Source: CAYPYI01 sp964415085
GTDB lineage: Bacteria > Bacillota > Clostridia > Tissierellales > Tissierellaceae
Length of the DNA stretch: 56,849 nucleotides
Direction: 5' to 3'
Assembly (NCBI GenBank): GCA_964415085.1
Contig: CAYPYI010000004.1
Coordinates: forward strand, 1-56,849
Shown: piece after piece, positions 1-8,985 of the stretch
How positions within the stretch are numbered: position 1 is the stretch's first letter
How the letters are laid out: the number at the start of each line of letters is the position of its first letter
The notes under the pieces: model-generated
Database searches by the model: none
Seen by the model: the letters and a program-made list of their open reading frames with translations, nothing else
Told to the model about the DNA's origin: nothing
Translations under genes and position numbers: made by a program

Positions 1-30
1 TTACATTAAAACTTTGAGAGGAGATTAGTT

Positions 31-615
31 ATGAAAATGATTAAAAAAATATTAATAATATTATTTCTAATCACTATGCTTTTGACTATATCTTCATGTA
101 AGAAGAAAGAGAATATAATAGGTGAGATTGGAATTCTAATGGATTTAAATTTAGATAGTATAAATAAAATAGAAGAAGTTAAACAAATTGAAATACAAAA
201 GCCTCTAGACTTAGAAGTTGGAGAAATTGCATATGTAAAAAACATTTATAAGGATTTAGCCTATGTAGTTTTATTAAGGCCTATGGAGCCTTTAGATGAA
301 AGTAGTGTAGGATATATACCGATAAACAATTTAAAATTCGCTTACTCCCCTGAAGAAATAAAAGAAATATCCAAATACTGTCATGTTATAAAAGATAATA
401 CTCCAGTGTATGAAAATCCTAATGGTAAAATAATTAAAAATATTAATAGTCAATATATAATGATTGAGAAACGTCAAAAAGATTGGTTACTAATATCCCA
501 AAAGGGTGGGGATGTTAGTGTGTGGATAAAAGATGAAGATATAGATTATGATTTTAGTAGATTGGTTGAAGATATAAAAAACATTGAATTTACGTTTGAA
601 AGACAAATAGAATAA
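31..615 (+). CDS. Lipoprotein with C-terminal SH3-like domain
   Basis: A 194-residue secreted lipoprotein of unknown role. The N-terminus is basic (KMIKK), followed by a hydrophobic stretch and the lipobox ISSC with Cys at about residue 23, so it should be lipidated and anchored outside the cytoplasmic membrane. The segment from about residue 115 to 180 (TPVYENPNGKIIKNI, WLLIS, VWIKDEDI) has the spacing of a bacterial SH3b-type domain, which often binds cell wall; this assignment is by eye. The ATG at 31 follows GAGGAG at a good distance. The gene ends in its own terminator and stands alone, so context adds little. The family is not recognised beyond the SH3-like part. Confidence 0.7.
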   Translation: MKMIKKILIILFLITMLLTISSCKKKENIIGEIGILMDLNLDSINKIEEVKQIEIQKPLDLEVGEIAYVKNIYKDLAYVVLLRPMEPLDESSVGYIPINNLKFAYSPEEIKEISKYCHVIKDNTPVYENPNGKIIKNINSQYIMIEKRQKDWLLISQKGGDVSVWIKDEDIDYDFSRLVEDIKNIEFTFERQIE

Positions 616-640
616 ATAGACCACCATTTTAGAGCTATTT

Positions 641-712
641 ATAAAAAAGACTTTTTAAATATTTATTATAAAAAAGACTTTTTAAATATTTATTTTAAAA
701 AGCCTTTTTCTT
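641..712 (+). terminator. Terminator region with a perfect 27-bp tandem duplication
   Basis: Positions 641-667 and 668-694 are identical 27-bp copies. The second copy pairs with the following AAAAAGCCTTTTT (about 697-709) to make an A/T-rich hairpin with one mismatch and a T-rich 3' side. It probably terminates the lipoprotein transcript. The first copy could form the same hairpin only by displacing the second. Confidence 0.55.
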
Positions 713-829
713 ATATATGAGATAATTATTGTAAATAGCTAAATTTTATGATATTTATAAGATTAAGAAAACATAATTAATAAAGAAGTATTAAAATTTC
801 TTCGTAAAAATATAAAGGAGGATATTATT

Positions 830-2158
830 ATGAATAGGAAAAAAATATTATTAATTTTTATCATAATTATAGTTTCTATTCTAGTTAAACAATTATATGA
901 TTTAGAAAAACAAAATAAAAATCTCTTAAACTCAAAACCTAAAATTAATACCAACCCATCAGATATTATTTATACTACAGAATATGATGAAGTAGAAATA
1001 GAATTTTTATCAGATATGATTGGTTTTAAAGAAGTGACTAAATTTATTACTAAGGACTTAAAAATAATTGATTTTATTGATTCAAAAGCTAACAACGATG
1101 TAAATAGTGTTAAAGTGGATGATCTTAATAATAACCATACTAATAAATACAAAATAAAATTATCAAATGATTCATCTGGATATAGCTTTACACTTTATTA
1201 TGATACTTTATATGATAAAGCTTACATAGAAAAAGACTCTGACTTATTTCAAATAGAAACAAACTTTGCCCGTTATATAGATTCACTTCTAGAAAATACT
1301 AATATAAATACTAATATAGATGATGCTGAGGCTTTAGAATTATTTGATAGATATAACTGGACATTAACTTACAAAATTAATTCTAAAAGATATAAACTTG
1401 GAGATATTAAAAGTTTAGATACATTTAAAGCAAAAGATTATTATTTTGCATATAATAATGAACTTTCAAAGGACATAGGGCTTGATTTAAGCATGTACTC
1501 CAAAGATAAGGATATTAATGTCGATGTTGATATCTATCAAATATATGAAAGTATGCCAGAAGAATTTCTACCAATTAAAGATGCTAGAGGAATAGTTGTG
1601 AAAAATGAAGGAGAAATAATAGCAGCTTTTATAAGTTCCGGTAGGCATAGTGCATTTAATGCATGTAGCCTAAAAGGAAATACTTTTGATGATGTCACAG
1701 GACAAACAGTAGATGAGTGGCTTAATGAGATAATAGTATCTAGTGATATTGAAAAACAGTTATCTAAATTGAGTCCTGAACAAATTATTGAAGGATACTT
1801 TACATCACTAAATAAAAGAGATGCTAATGCAGCAATAAACTTTATTTCCAAAAAAACTATGCTTGGAAATATAACATCAAATATGTCAAATAAAGAACTA
1901 TTTAATGAAAACATTTCATTACCTCTAACAGATATAGATATAAATGATAATAATAGCTTTAGTAATCTAAAATCAGCAAAACTATTAGATGCAAACTTAA
2001 TTAATCAAATTGATAGTAAAAATATTGTGTTTAGAGTCAATGTAGATCTTGAATATAAAAAGGATTTTACTATAAATAGTGGTGAACAGATTTGGGATTG
2101 TAAAATGATATATGAATCTTTACAGACTGGTTGGAAGATAGAAGAGTTTGGTCATTAA
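830..2158 (+). CDS. Membrane-anchored protein with a DUF4829-like C-terminal domain
   Basis: A 442-residue protein with a short basic N-terminus and one hydrophobic segment at about residues 5-20, and no lipobox, so it is probably anchored by an uncleaved signal segment with the rest outside. Residues about 315-442 (SPEQIIEGYFTSLNKRDANA, a run of alternating strands, then GWKIEEFG) resemble the DUF4829 / NTF2-like module common in clostridial surface proteins; this is recognition by pattern only. The central part (residues 40-310) is not recognised. The ATG at 830 is preceded by AAAGGAGG. It is monocistronic and follows another surface protein gene, so both may belong to an accessory envelope set. 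Confidence 0.6.
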   Translation: MNRKKILLIFIIIIVSILVKQLYDLEKQNKNLLNSKPKINTNPSDIIYTTEYDEVEIEFLSDMIGFKEVTKFITKDLKIIDFIDSKANNDVNSVKVDDLNNNHTNKYKIKLSNDSSGYSFTLYYDTLYDKAYIEKDSDLFQIETNFARYIDSLLENTNINTNIDDAEALELFDRYNWTLTYKINSKRYKLGDIKSLDTFKAKDYYFAYNNELSKDIGLDLSMYSKDKDINVDVDIYQIYESMPEEFLPIKDARGIVVKNEGEIIAAFISSGRHSAFNACSLKGNTFDDVTGQTVDEWLNEIIVSSDIEKQLSKLSPEQIIEGYFTSLNKRDANAAINFISKKTMLGNITSNMSNKELFNENISLPLTDIDINDNNSFSNLKSAKLLDANLINQIDSKNIVFRVNVDLEYKKDFTINSGEQIWDCKMIYESLQTGWKIEEFGH

Positions 2159-2303
2159 TTATTAAATTATACTTGAAAAATAGTAAATTTTTTATTATAT
2201 TGCTATATAGTGCATAATACTGCTATAATGTATTAAAGTCTAAATTATTATTGTAATATTTTGCGGCTATAAAAGAGACATTGTAGGTCAACTAAAAAAT
2301 TAA

Positions 2304-2332
2304 TTGACAAAATAATGTATTATTGATTTATA
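2304..2332 (+). promoter_or_regulatory. Candidate sigma-A promoter for degV
   Basis: A perfect TTGACA at 2304-2309 lies 17 bp before a weak -10 (TTTATA, 2327-2332). It sits about 80 bp upstream of the degV start. The -10 match is poor, so the assignment is tentative. Confidence 0.35.
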
Positions 2333-2409
2333 TATGTAATAGTGGTGAAAACTATAAGTTAGATGTTAATATTAGAAAAAATAATCTTTACAAATAATGG
2401 GGGTTAATT

Positions 2410-3264
2410 ATGAATAAATATATAATCACAACTGAAAGTGGTTCAGATTTATCTAAGGAAATTATCGAACGATACAATGTAAAAGTTATCCCAATGCATG
2501 TTACAATGGACGATAAAACTTATCCTGACGGAAGTTTTAATGTTCAAAAAGTATTTGATTATTTTGATGAAACAGGCAATATCCCTAAAACATCTGGATC
2601 TACTCCACAAGGCAATTCTGATGCATTTAGAGAAATTACTAGTAAATATCCTGATGCTTATATAATTCATATTGGATATTCTCAAGTAACTTCTGTTTCC
2701 TATAACTCAGCAAATATTGCTGCACAAGATTTTAAAAATATCTACCTTGTAGATTCAAAGAATGTATCTATAGGTGCTGCTGTTATAGTTAAGGCTACTG
2801 CAGAGTTTATTGAAAAAAATCCAGAAGTAACACCTGAAGAGGTTGTAGCATTTGTTGAAGACATCAGAGAACGTACGCAAATGGTATTCTTACCTAAAAC
2901 ACTTGTTTACTTAAAAGCTGGTGGCCGTGTATCAAATTTAGCCTTTTATGGGGCTAATCTTTTAAGAATAAATCCTTCAATTAAATTAGAAAATGGATAT
3001 CTTGTATCTGGAGAGAAATATCGTGGCTCTATTGATAGATGTGTAAAGAAAATGATTAATGCTTTTTTTGAAAAGTATAATATGAATCTAGATAGCATTA
3101 TGGTAGTAATTTCACCAGGAGTAGAAGATAGTGAGAAGGAAATGATTATTAATTTATTAAAAGAAAAAGGAATAAACGAAGTTAAATGGATGCAAGCAGG
3201 AGCAGTTATTTCAAGTCATGGGGGACCTGGGGCAATAGGAATAGCAGGTATTGAAAATAAATAA
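2410..3264 (+). CDS. DegV family fatty-acid-binding protein (FakB-like)
   Basis: A 284-residue DegV-family protein. Members bind a fatty acid and, as FakB, present it to the kinase FakA for phosphorylation and entry into phospholipid synthesis. Visible family signatures are the N-terminal ESGSDLS, the TSGSTPQGNSDAF segment at about residues 60-72 that lines the carboxylate pocket, HIGYSQVTSVSYNSA near residue 88, and the C-terminal SSHGGPGAIGI motif. Length is typical. The ATG follows GGGGG at close range. The gene is monocistronic with its own terminator, and no fakA-like gene is in the window, so which acyl chain it carries cannot be told. Confidence 0.9.
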   Translation: MNKYIITTESGSDLSKEIIERYNVKVIPMHVTMDDKTYPDGSFNVQKVFDYFDETGNIPKTSGSTPQGNSDAFREITSKYPDAYIIHIGYSQVTSVSYNSANIAAQDFKNIYLVDSKNVSIGAAVIVKATAEFIEKNPEVTPEEVVAFVEDIRERTQMVFLPKTLVYLKAGGRVSNLAFYGANLLRINPSIKLENGYLVSGEKYRGSIDRCVKKMINAFFEKYNMNLDSIMVVISPGVEDSEKEMIINLLKEKGINEVKWMQAGAVISSHGGPGAIGIAGIENK

Positions 3265-3276
3265 CTTGATAAAACT

Positions 3277-3319
3277 AATACTTTTTATAAGGGTATCACG
3301 GTTAATAAGAAGTATTTTT
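3277..3319 (+). terminator. Intrinsic terminator of degV
   Basis: AATACTTTTTAT (3277-3288) pairs with ATAAGAAGTATT (3305-3316), with one G-U pair, and is followed by T residues. It begins 12 bp after the degV stop codon. Confidence 0.6.
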
Positions 3320-3353
3320 CCTGGATGGATGTGACTTTCAAAATATTACTAGT

Positions 3354-3475
3354 TTGAGAAAATTAATATTATTCTTATAAAACTACTCTAAAGTAATTTA
3401 TAAGTTATATGTGAAAAAATATACTAGAATTAGTTAGCCATTAAATATATGAATTATATTTAATGGCTTTTATTT
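3354..3475 (+). ncRNA. Orphan promoter-terminator unit, possible short RNA
   Basis: TTGAGA (3354-3359), a 16-bp spacer and TATAAA (3376-3381) form a plausible promoter. A perfect 14-bp hairpin follows (AGCCATTAAATATA 3436-3449, TATATTTAATGGCT 3455-3468), then TTTATTTTT. No open reading frame lies between. A transcript of about 85 nt starting near 3388 would result. The degV gene already has a terminator upstream, so this second one needs another explanation. It may still be only a backup terminator. Confidence 0.3.
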
Positions 3476-3563
3476 TTAGAAATACATATACTTAATAGAA
3501 TTTATCCAATGAGTAAGAGGAAATAAATAACTAAATTAATTTATACTTTAAAGGAGAATATTT

Positions 3564-4085
3564 ATGCAAAGATATAAGAGCAAAGAAGATTTAATTTTAG
3601 AAATAAGAAAAACTGGAGATTTATTCATTAAAGAATTTAAAGAAATTAATGATGAAGATAAGGATATACTTGTTGAAGATGTTGATCGTACACCTTGCCA
3701 AATAATTGCATATCAACTTGGATGGATGAATTTAATTTTGAAATGGGATAAAGACGAATTAAGTGGTAAAGAAGTTATAACTCCTTCTAAAGATTATAAG
3801 TGGAATAAATTAGGTGGGCTATATGATTCCTTTTATAAAGAATACGACTCATATTCTATAAGGGAATTAGAAGATAAATTTAATGAAGTTCTTGATAACT
3901 TTTTATATTGGCTTAATACTTTTTCAAATGAAGAAATCTTTAATCAACATATAAGAAAATGGGCATCTTCTACCCCATCATCCTGGCCTATTTATAAATG
4001 GGTTCATATTAATACTGTAGCGCCTTTTAAATCTTTCAGAACTAAAATAAGAAAGTGGAAAAAAATAAGAAGTAAAAATATCTAA
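3564..4085 (+). CDS. ClbS/DfsB family four-helix-bundle protein (DUF1706)
   Basis: A 173-residue DUF1706 protein of the DinB-like superfamily. The characterised member ClbS protects colibactin producers by hydrolysing the cyclopropane warhead of the toxin; DfsB homologues are scattered in bacteria with unknown substrates. The conserved family signatures are present: YKWNKLGGLYDSFY at about residues 74-87, then RKWASSTPSSWPIYKWVHIN and VAPFKSFRTKIRKWKK near the C-terminus. Length matches the family. The ATG follows AAAGGAGAA. It stands alone between noncoding stretches, with no biosynthetic cluster nearby, so a detoxification or resistance role is inference only. Confidence 0.85.
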   Translation: MQRYKSKEDLILEIRKTGDLFIKEFKEINDEDKDILVEDVDRTPCQIIAYQLGWMNLILKWDKDELSGKEVITPSKDYKWNKLGGLYDSFYKEYDSYSIRELEDKFNEVLDNFLYWLNTFSNEEIFNQHIRKWASSTPSSWPIYKWVHINTVAPFKSFRTKIRKWKKIRSKNI

Positions 4086-4550
4086 AGTTCATTTTAAAGA
4101 CTTTTTAACATTTATATACATAACCTATTATAATTGTATTTTTATTACACAAATTTTTATATATAATTATAAGCTAAGTCCTAACATCATCTAAATCATC
4201 ATATGTTTTATTACTATTAAGTCTTCTATAAATATATTTTGGGTAATATCTTAATCATCTTTTATATATGATTTATATTATATATTTCTTTAAATACTTC
4301 TTTATCTTTTATATTAATTATATCTACTAATTAATCACATTTATAGATAATATGAATGAAAGTCAAACATATTCCATTTATATAAATCAAAAATTATTAA
4401 TATTAAAAGTATTATATATTATAGTTATGATATACAGTAAGTATATAGAGTGAAAAGTAAAAAAACAATTTTCATTTTAAAAAGTAACTTCAGATTATAT
4501 ATATCCTGAACTTATGGTATAATAAAATATAAGTGTTTAGGAGGTAAGAT
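4086..4550. other. Noncoding stretch with a possible decayed gene remnant
   Basis: A 465-bp AT-rich gap before miaB. No convincing terminator is visible for the upstream gene. On the minus strand two adjacent open segments in different frames, about 4257-4340 and 4177-4254 (ending at a TAG at 4174-4176), read like coding sequence but are split by stops. They may be the tail of a dead gene. The right end holds the miaB -10 region. Confidence 0.35.
4518..4523 (+). promoter_or_regulatory. Candidate -10 element for miaB
   Basis: A perfect TATAAT about 28 bp upstream of the miaB ATG. No good -35 hexamer is seen 16-18 bp upstream, so only the -10 is called. Confidence 0.4.
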
Positions 4551-5969
4551 ATGGAAAGTAAAGAAATTATGCAAATAGATAATAATTATCCTTTTGAAGA
4601 TTTTATAGATAAAAATAAAAAATTATTAAAAGAATTAGAAAAGAAGAAAAATAGAAAGTTAAGAATGCACACTGTAACATTTGGATGTCAAATGAATGAA
4701 CATGACTCTGAAAAAATAGCGTGGATTCTACAAAACTTAGGATTTGAGTCAGTTGATACAGAAAATGAAGCTGACTTTATAATCTATAATACATGTGCAG
4801 TAAGAAAGAGTGCAGAGGATAAAGTATTAGGAAAATTAGGAGAACTTAAAAGGTTAAAAAGAGAAAATGATGATCTAATAATAGCAATATGTGGTTGCAT
4901 GACACAAATTGAAGATACAGCTGATTATATAAAAGAAAAATATAGACATGTTAATATAATATTTGGTACTAATAACATACACAAACTACCAGAATATCTA
5001 TATGAGTATTTAACAACAAAAAAGACTGTTTTAGATTTAGCTAAAAAGACTGATGTCATTGAGAATATAGATGCTGATAGATTATATGACTTTAAAGCCT
5101 TTGTAAATATAATGTACGGATGTAATAATTTTTGTAGTTACTGTATAGTGCCTTATACAAGAGGAAGAGAAGTTAGTAGGGATCCTGAAAACATTATAAA
5201 GGAAGTAAAAGATTTAGTTGAAAATGGAACAAAAGAAATAACACTTTTAGGTCAAAATGTAAACTCTTATGGAAAGAGCTTAGACTATGATTATACATTT
5301 ACTAATCTATTATATGACTTAGGAGAGATAGAGGGACTAGAAAGACTTAGATTTATGACCTCTCACCCTAAGGATATATCAGATGACTTAATAGAAGCCT
5401 ATGGTAAGATTGATGCTTTATGTAATCATCTACATCTTCCAGTTCAATCAGGAAGTAATCGTATATTAAAACAGATGAATAGAAAGTATACAGTAGAAGA
5501 CTATTTAGAAAAAATAGAAAAGGTAAGAAAGATAAATAAGGATATAGCTATTTCAACAGATATAATAGTAGGATTCCCAGGTGAAACAGAGGAAGACTTT
5601 GAAGAAACTTTAAAACTTGTTGAAAAAGTTAAATTTGATTCAGCATTTACCTTCCTATACTCAATAAGAGAGGGTACTCCTGCTGCAAAATCTGATGAAC
5701 AAGTTGATGACAAAGTAAAACATGAAAGATTTGAAAGACTAATAAAAACATTAAACCCTATAGCATATGATATTAATAAAGAATATATAGGGAAAACAGT
5801 AGAAATATTAGTAGATGATATAAGTAAAAACAATGATAAAGTACTAACAGGTAGAACATCTGAGAATAAGATAGTAAACTTCGAAGGTGATACAAATCTA
5901 ATAGGTCAAATTGTAAATATAAAAATAAATGATGCAAAAACTTTTACCCTAGAAGGAGAATTAGTTTAA
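4551..5969 (+). CDS. miaB: tRNA-2-methylthio-N6-dimethylallyladenosine synthase MiaB
   Basis: A 472-residue radical-SAM methylthiotransferase that adds the 2-methylthio group to i6A37 of tRNAs, downstream of the MiaA reaction. The N-terminal UPF0004 domain carries the three cluster cysteines at about residues 46 (TFGCQMNE), 82 (YNTCAV) and 116 (ICGCMTQ). The radical-SAM CxxxCxxC motif is at residues 191-198 (CNNFCSYC), and a TRAM domain occupies the last 65 residues or so. The ATG follows AGGAGGTAAG. A small membrane peptide gene follows, and a terminator closes the unit before mutS. miaA lies downstream on the same strand. Confidence 0.97.
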   Translation: MESKEIMQIDNNYPFEDFIDKNKKLLKELEKKKNRKLRMHTVTFGCQMNEHDSEKIAWILQNLGFESVDTENEADFIIYNTCAVRKSAEDKVLGKLGELKRLKRENDDLIIAICGCMTQIEDTADYIKEKYRHVNIIFGTNNIHKLPEYLYEYLTTKKTVLDLAKKTDVIENIDADRLYDFKAFVNIMYGCNNFCSYCIVPYTRGREVSRDPENIIKEVKDLVENGTKEITLLGQNVNSYGKSLDYDYTFTNLLYDLGEIEGLERLRFMTSHPKDISDDLIEAYGKIDALCNHLHLPVQSGSNRILKQMNRKYTVEDYLEKIEKVRKINKDIAISTDIIVGFPGETEEDFEETLKLVEKVKFDSAFTFLYSIREGTPAAKSDEQVDDKVKHERFERLIKTLNPIAYDINKEYIGKTVEILVDDISKNNDKVLTGRTSENKIVNFEGDTNLIGQIVNIKINDAKTFTLEGELV

Positions 5970-6043
5970 TCAATAATTCTAATTTAAGAATTAGAAAGTT
6001 TAAAGATAGATTGGTTTAAATAAATAAAGGTTAGGTGATATTA

Positions 6044-6178
6044 GTGGAAAACATAGAAAATAAAAGTAAAAAAAGAAAAAGTAAAAATGATAAATTAAAA
6101 AATTATCTAGCTATACTTTTAGCAGCACTTATGATATTAGGTTTTGTACTACCTGTAGCACTACAAATATTAATGTAA
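6044..6178 (+). CDS. Small single-pass membrane peptide (44 residues), unknown function
   Basis: This short gene starts with GTG at 6044, five bases after AGGTGA (6033-6038), and ends with TAA at 6178. The product has a strongly basic N-terminal 20 residues (KSKKRKSKNDKLK) and one hydrophobic segment at about residues 21-42 (YLAILLAALMILGFVLP). The polarity suggests the N-terminus stays in the cytoplasm. It lies between miaB and a strong terminator, so it is cotranscribed with miaB. The good ribosome binding site, the charge pattern and the terminator placement argue for a real gene, but I do not recognise the family. Confidence 0.65.
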   Translation: MENIENKSKKRKSKNDKLKNYLAILLAALMILGFVLPVALQILM

Positions 6179-6197
6179 TTAATTATATGAAAACTTG

Positions 6198-6235
6198 ATA
6201 AGATGTAGCATTAGCTATATCTTATTTATTATTAG
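6198..6235 (+). terminator. Terminator after miaB and the small membrane peptide
   Basis: A 12-bp stem with one G-U pair (ATAAGATGTAGC 6198-6209, GCTATATCTTAT 6214-6225) and a four-base loop, followed by TTATTATT. It separates miaB from mutS. Confidence 0.7.
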
Positions 6236-6374
6236 AGTAAAATTATTATATATTCTAGCCATAATAAATGTTAGATATAGTAATTATAATTTATAGATTT
6301 TTATAAGCTTTTTGATAAACTTAGTGAAGTATAACTTAAGTTTTTAATATAACAATAAGTTTGGAGGTTTTAAA

Positions 6375-8984
6375 TTGAAGAAATTAACTCCTATGATGCA
6401 GCAATATATGGAAATAAAAAATAATCACAAGGACTCCTTACTTTTCTTTAGACTAGGAGATTTTTATGAGATGTTCTTAGAGGATGCTGTAATAGCATCA
6501 AGAGAACTAGAAATAACACTAACTCAAAGAAAATCAAGTGGAGAAGAAGAAGGAATACCTATGTGTGGTGTGCCTTATCATGTAGCAGATACTTATATAT
6601 CAAGACTAGTAGAAAAAGGATATAAAGTGGCTATATGTGAGCAGGTAGAAGACCCTGCATTAGCAAAGGGAATAGTAAAAAGAGAAGTAATAAAAGTTGT
6701 AACTCCTGGTACTATAACAGACTCTATAGTACTAGATGAAAAAAGTAATAACTATTTAGCTTCAGTCTATATGTGTGACTTAGCAATAGGGATAACTTAT
6801 GTAGATAATTCTACAGGAGAGATGAATACTACAGAATATAAATCAGATAAAATAGATTTATATAGATTTGCAATAAATGAACTTGGGAAAATCAATCCTT
6901 CTGAGTTAATATGTAATGAGATTTTTTTAGAAGATAAGAAATTTATAAATATAATAAAAAATAGAATAAATCCATTTATAACAAGTTATAAAGAAGATAA
7001 AGAAATATCATATGAAAATACACTTAAACTTTTTAAAGTAAAAAGCTTAAAAGAAATAAAACTTGATGATAAAATGTATAGTGTACTATCAGCAGAAAAA
7101 TTAGTATCTTATTTATTTGAAACTCAAAAAAACTCACTAGATCATATAAATAGGATTAACTATTATGAATCTAAAGACTATATGACACTAGATATAAGTA
7201 CTAGAATAAACTTAGAGTTGCATGAGACAATAATGTCTAGAGATAAAAAAGGTTCTCTTAACTATATACTAGATGATACATCAACTGCCATGGGGGCAAG
7301 GATGTTAAAAAAATGGATAGAAGAACCCTTATTGAATAAAGAGAAAATAGAAAAAAGACTTTCTATAGTAGAATACTTTACAAATAACATTATATTTAAA
7401 GACGAGGTAGACTCACTTTTAAAAGGAATATACGATATAGAAAGACTATCAGGTAGAATATCAAGTGGAAGTTGTAATGCTAGGGAATTGATATCACTTA
7501 AGAATTCTCTTAAAAACTTACCTCCACTAAAAGATAGTTTAATTACATCAGATAATGATCACTTGAAAAATATTGGAAGATCTATGGATACTCTAGATGA
7601 TGTATATAAACTAATTGATAAATCTATTGAAGAAAATCCACCTATTTCTATAACTGAAGGAAATATAATAAAAAAAGGATTTAGTGAAGAGTTAGATGAA
7701 TTAAAAATAAGTAGTAAGGAAGGTAAAAATTGGTTAGCAAGTTTAGAAGCTAAAGAAAGAGAAAAAACAGGAATAAATAACCTTAAAATTGGATATAACA
7801 AAGTTGCAGGTTATTTTATAGAAGTTACTAAAGCAAATACAAGTAAGGTTCCTGATTATTTTATTAGAAAACAAACACTAACTAATTCCGAAAGATACTT
7901 TACTGATGAATTAAAAAGTATGGAAGATAAGATATTAGGTGCAGAAGAAAAAGCTCTACAAATGGAATATGAAATATTTGTGAAAATAAGAGAATCAATA
8001 AAAAAGGAAATACAAAGACTTCAATATGTAAGTAAACTTGTATCTACAATAGATGTATTATTATCATTTGCAAAAATTGCAATAAAGAATAACTATATAA
8101 AACCTAATCTTAATACTAAAGGAATAATAAATATAAAAGAAGGTAGACATCCTGTAGTAGAGAAAATGATAGATAATAATCTATTTGTACCAAATGATAC
8201 CTATTTAGATGAAGATAAAGACATGATACAGATCATAACAGGGCCTAACATGGCAGGTAAGTCTACTTACATGAGACAGGTTGCCTTAATAACAATAATG
8301 GCGCAAATTGGTTCCTTTGTTCCTTGTGAGTATGCAGATATATCAATAGTAGATAGAATATTTACAAGAATAGGTGCATCAGATAATTTATCTCAAGGTG
8401 AGTCAACTTTTATGGTAGAGATGAATGAGGTAGCAAATATTGTAAGGGAAGCGACTTCAAGTAGTCTACTTATTTTAGATGAAGTAGGAAGAGGTACTAG
8501 TACTTATGATGGTTTAAGTATAGCTTGGGCTATTATAGAGTATATTGCTGAGAAAATAAAGGCTAAAACTCTTTTTGCAACTCATTATCATGAACTTACA
8601 CAGTTATCAGAAAGATATGATGTTATAAAAAATATGACTATCTCAGCTGAAGAACAAGGTGAAGATATAGTCTTCTTAAGGAAAGTAATAAAGGGAAGCA
8701 CTAATAAAAGTTATGGTATACAAGTTGCAAGACTTGCTGGAATTAATGAAGATATACTATCTCGAGCTAGGGAGGTACTATTAAGTATAGAATCTACTCA
8801 TAAGGTTAATATAAATGAGGATAAATTAGATAATTCTTTATATCAAGTTAACTTAACAGATGTAAAGAAAGATTACTTTATAGATAAATTAATAGATATA
8901 AACATAGATAACTTAACGCCACTTGACTCTATGAAAGTTTTAGCTAGCTTAATTGAAGATGCTAAAAATTTAAAGGAGAATTAA
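6375..8984 (+). CDS. mutS: DNA mismatch repair protein MutS
   Basis: An 869-residue MutS1-type mismatch sensor. The N-terminal mismatch-binding domain carries the family GDFYEMF motif (Phe wedge and Glu) near residue 37. The ATPase domain has Walker A GPNMAGKST at about residue 622, Walker B LLILDEVGRGTST, and FATHYHELT. The C-terminal tail is the usual dimer/tetramer region. The start is TTG at 6375 behind GGAGG (6363-6367), giving the family-typical MKKLTPMMQQY opening. mutL begins two bases after the stop, so the pair is translationally coupled and acts in one pathway. The window contains no MutS2. Confidence 0.98.
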   Translation: MKKLTPMMQQYMEIKNNHKDSLLFFRLGDFYEMFLEDAVIASRELEITLTQRKSSGEEEGIPMCGVPYHVADTYISRLVEKGYKVAICEQVEDPALAKGIVKREVIKVVTPGTITDSIVLDEKSNNYLASVYMCDLAIGITYVDNSTGEMNTTEYKSDKIDLYRFAINELGKINPSELICNEIFLEDKKFINIIKNRINPFITSYKEDKEISYENTLKLFKVKSLKEIKLDDKMYSVLSAEKLVSYLFETQKNSLDHINRINYYESKDYMTLDISTRINLELHETIMSRDKKGSLNYILDDTSTAMGARMLKKWIEEPLLNKEKIEKRLSIVEYFTNNIIFKDEVDSLLKGIYDIERLSGRISSGSCNARELISLKNSLKNLPPLKDSLITSDNDHLKNIGRSMDTLDDVYKLIDKSIEENPPISITEGNIIKKGFSEELDELKISSKEGKNWLASLEAKEREKTGINNLKIGYNKVAGYFIEVTKANTSKVPDYFIRKQTLTNSERYFTDELKSMEDKILGAEEKALQMEYEIFVKIRESIKKEIQRLQYVSKLVSTIDVLLSFAKIAIKNNYIKPNLNTKGIINIKEGRHPVVEKMIDNNLFVPNDTYLDEDKDMIQIITGPNMAGKSTYMRQVALITIMAQIGSFVPCEYADISIVDRIFTRIGASDNLSQGESTFMVEMNEVANIVREATSSSLLILDEVGRGTSTYDGLSIAWAIIEYIAEKIKAKTLFATHYHELTQLSERYDVIKNMTISAEEQGEDIVFLRKVIKGSTNKSYGIQVARLAGINEDILSRAREVLLSIESTHKVNINEDKLDNSLYQVNLTDVKKDYFIDKLIDINIDNLTPLDSMKVLASLIEDAKNLKEN

Positions 8985-8985
8985 A

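Noticed and set aside
1537..1914. 125-codon minus-strand ORF inside the DUF4829-like gene
   Set aside because: Shadow of the plus-strand coding sequence, with no ribosome binding site or family resemblance.
5977..5996. TTCTAATT-TAAG-AATTAGAA hairpin after miaB
   Set aside because: Weak A/T stem without T-tract; the real terminator is at 6198-6225 after the small peptide gene.
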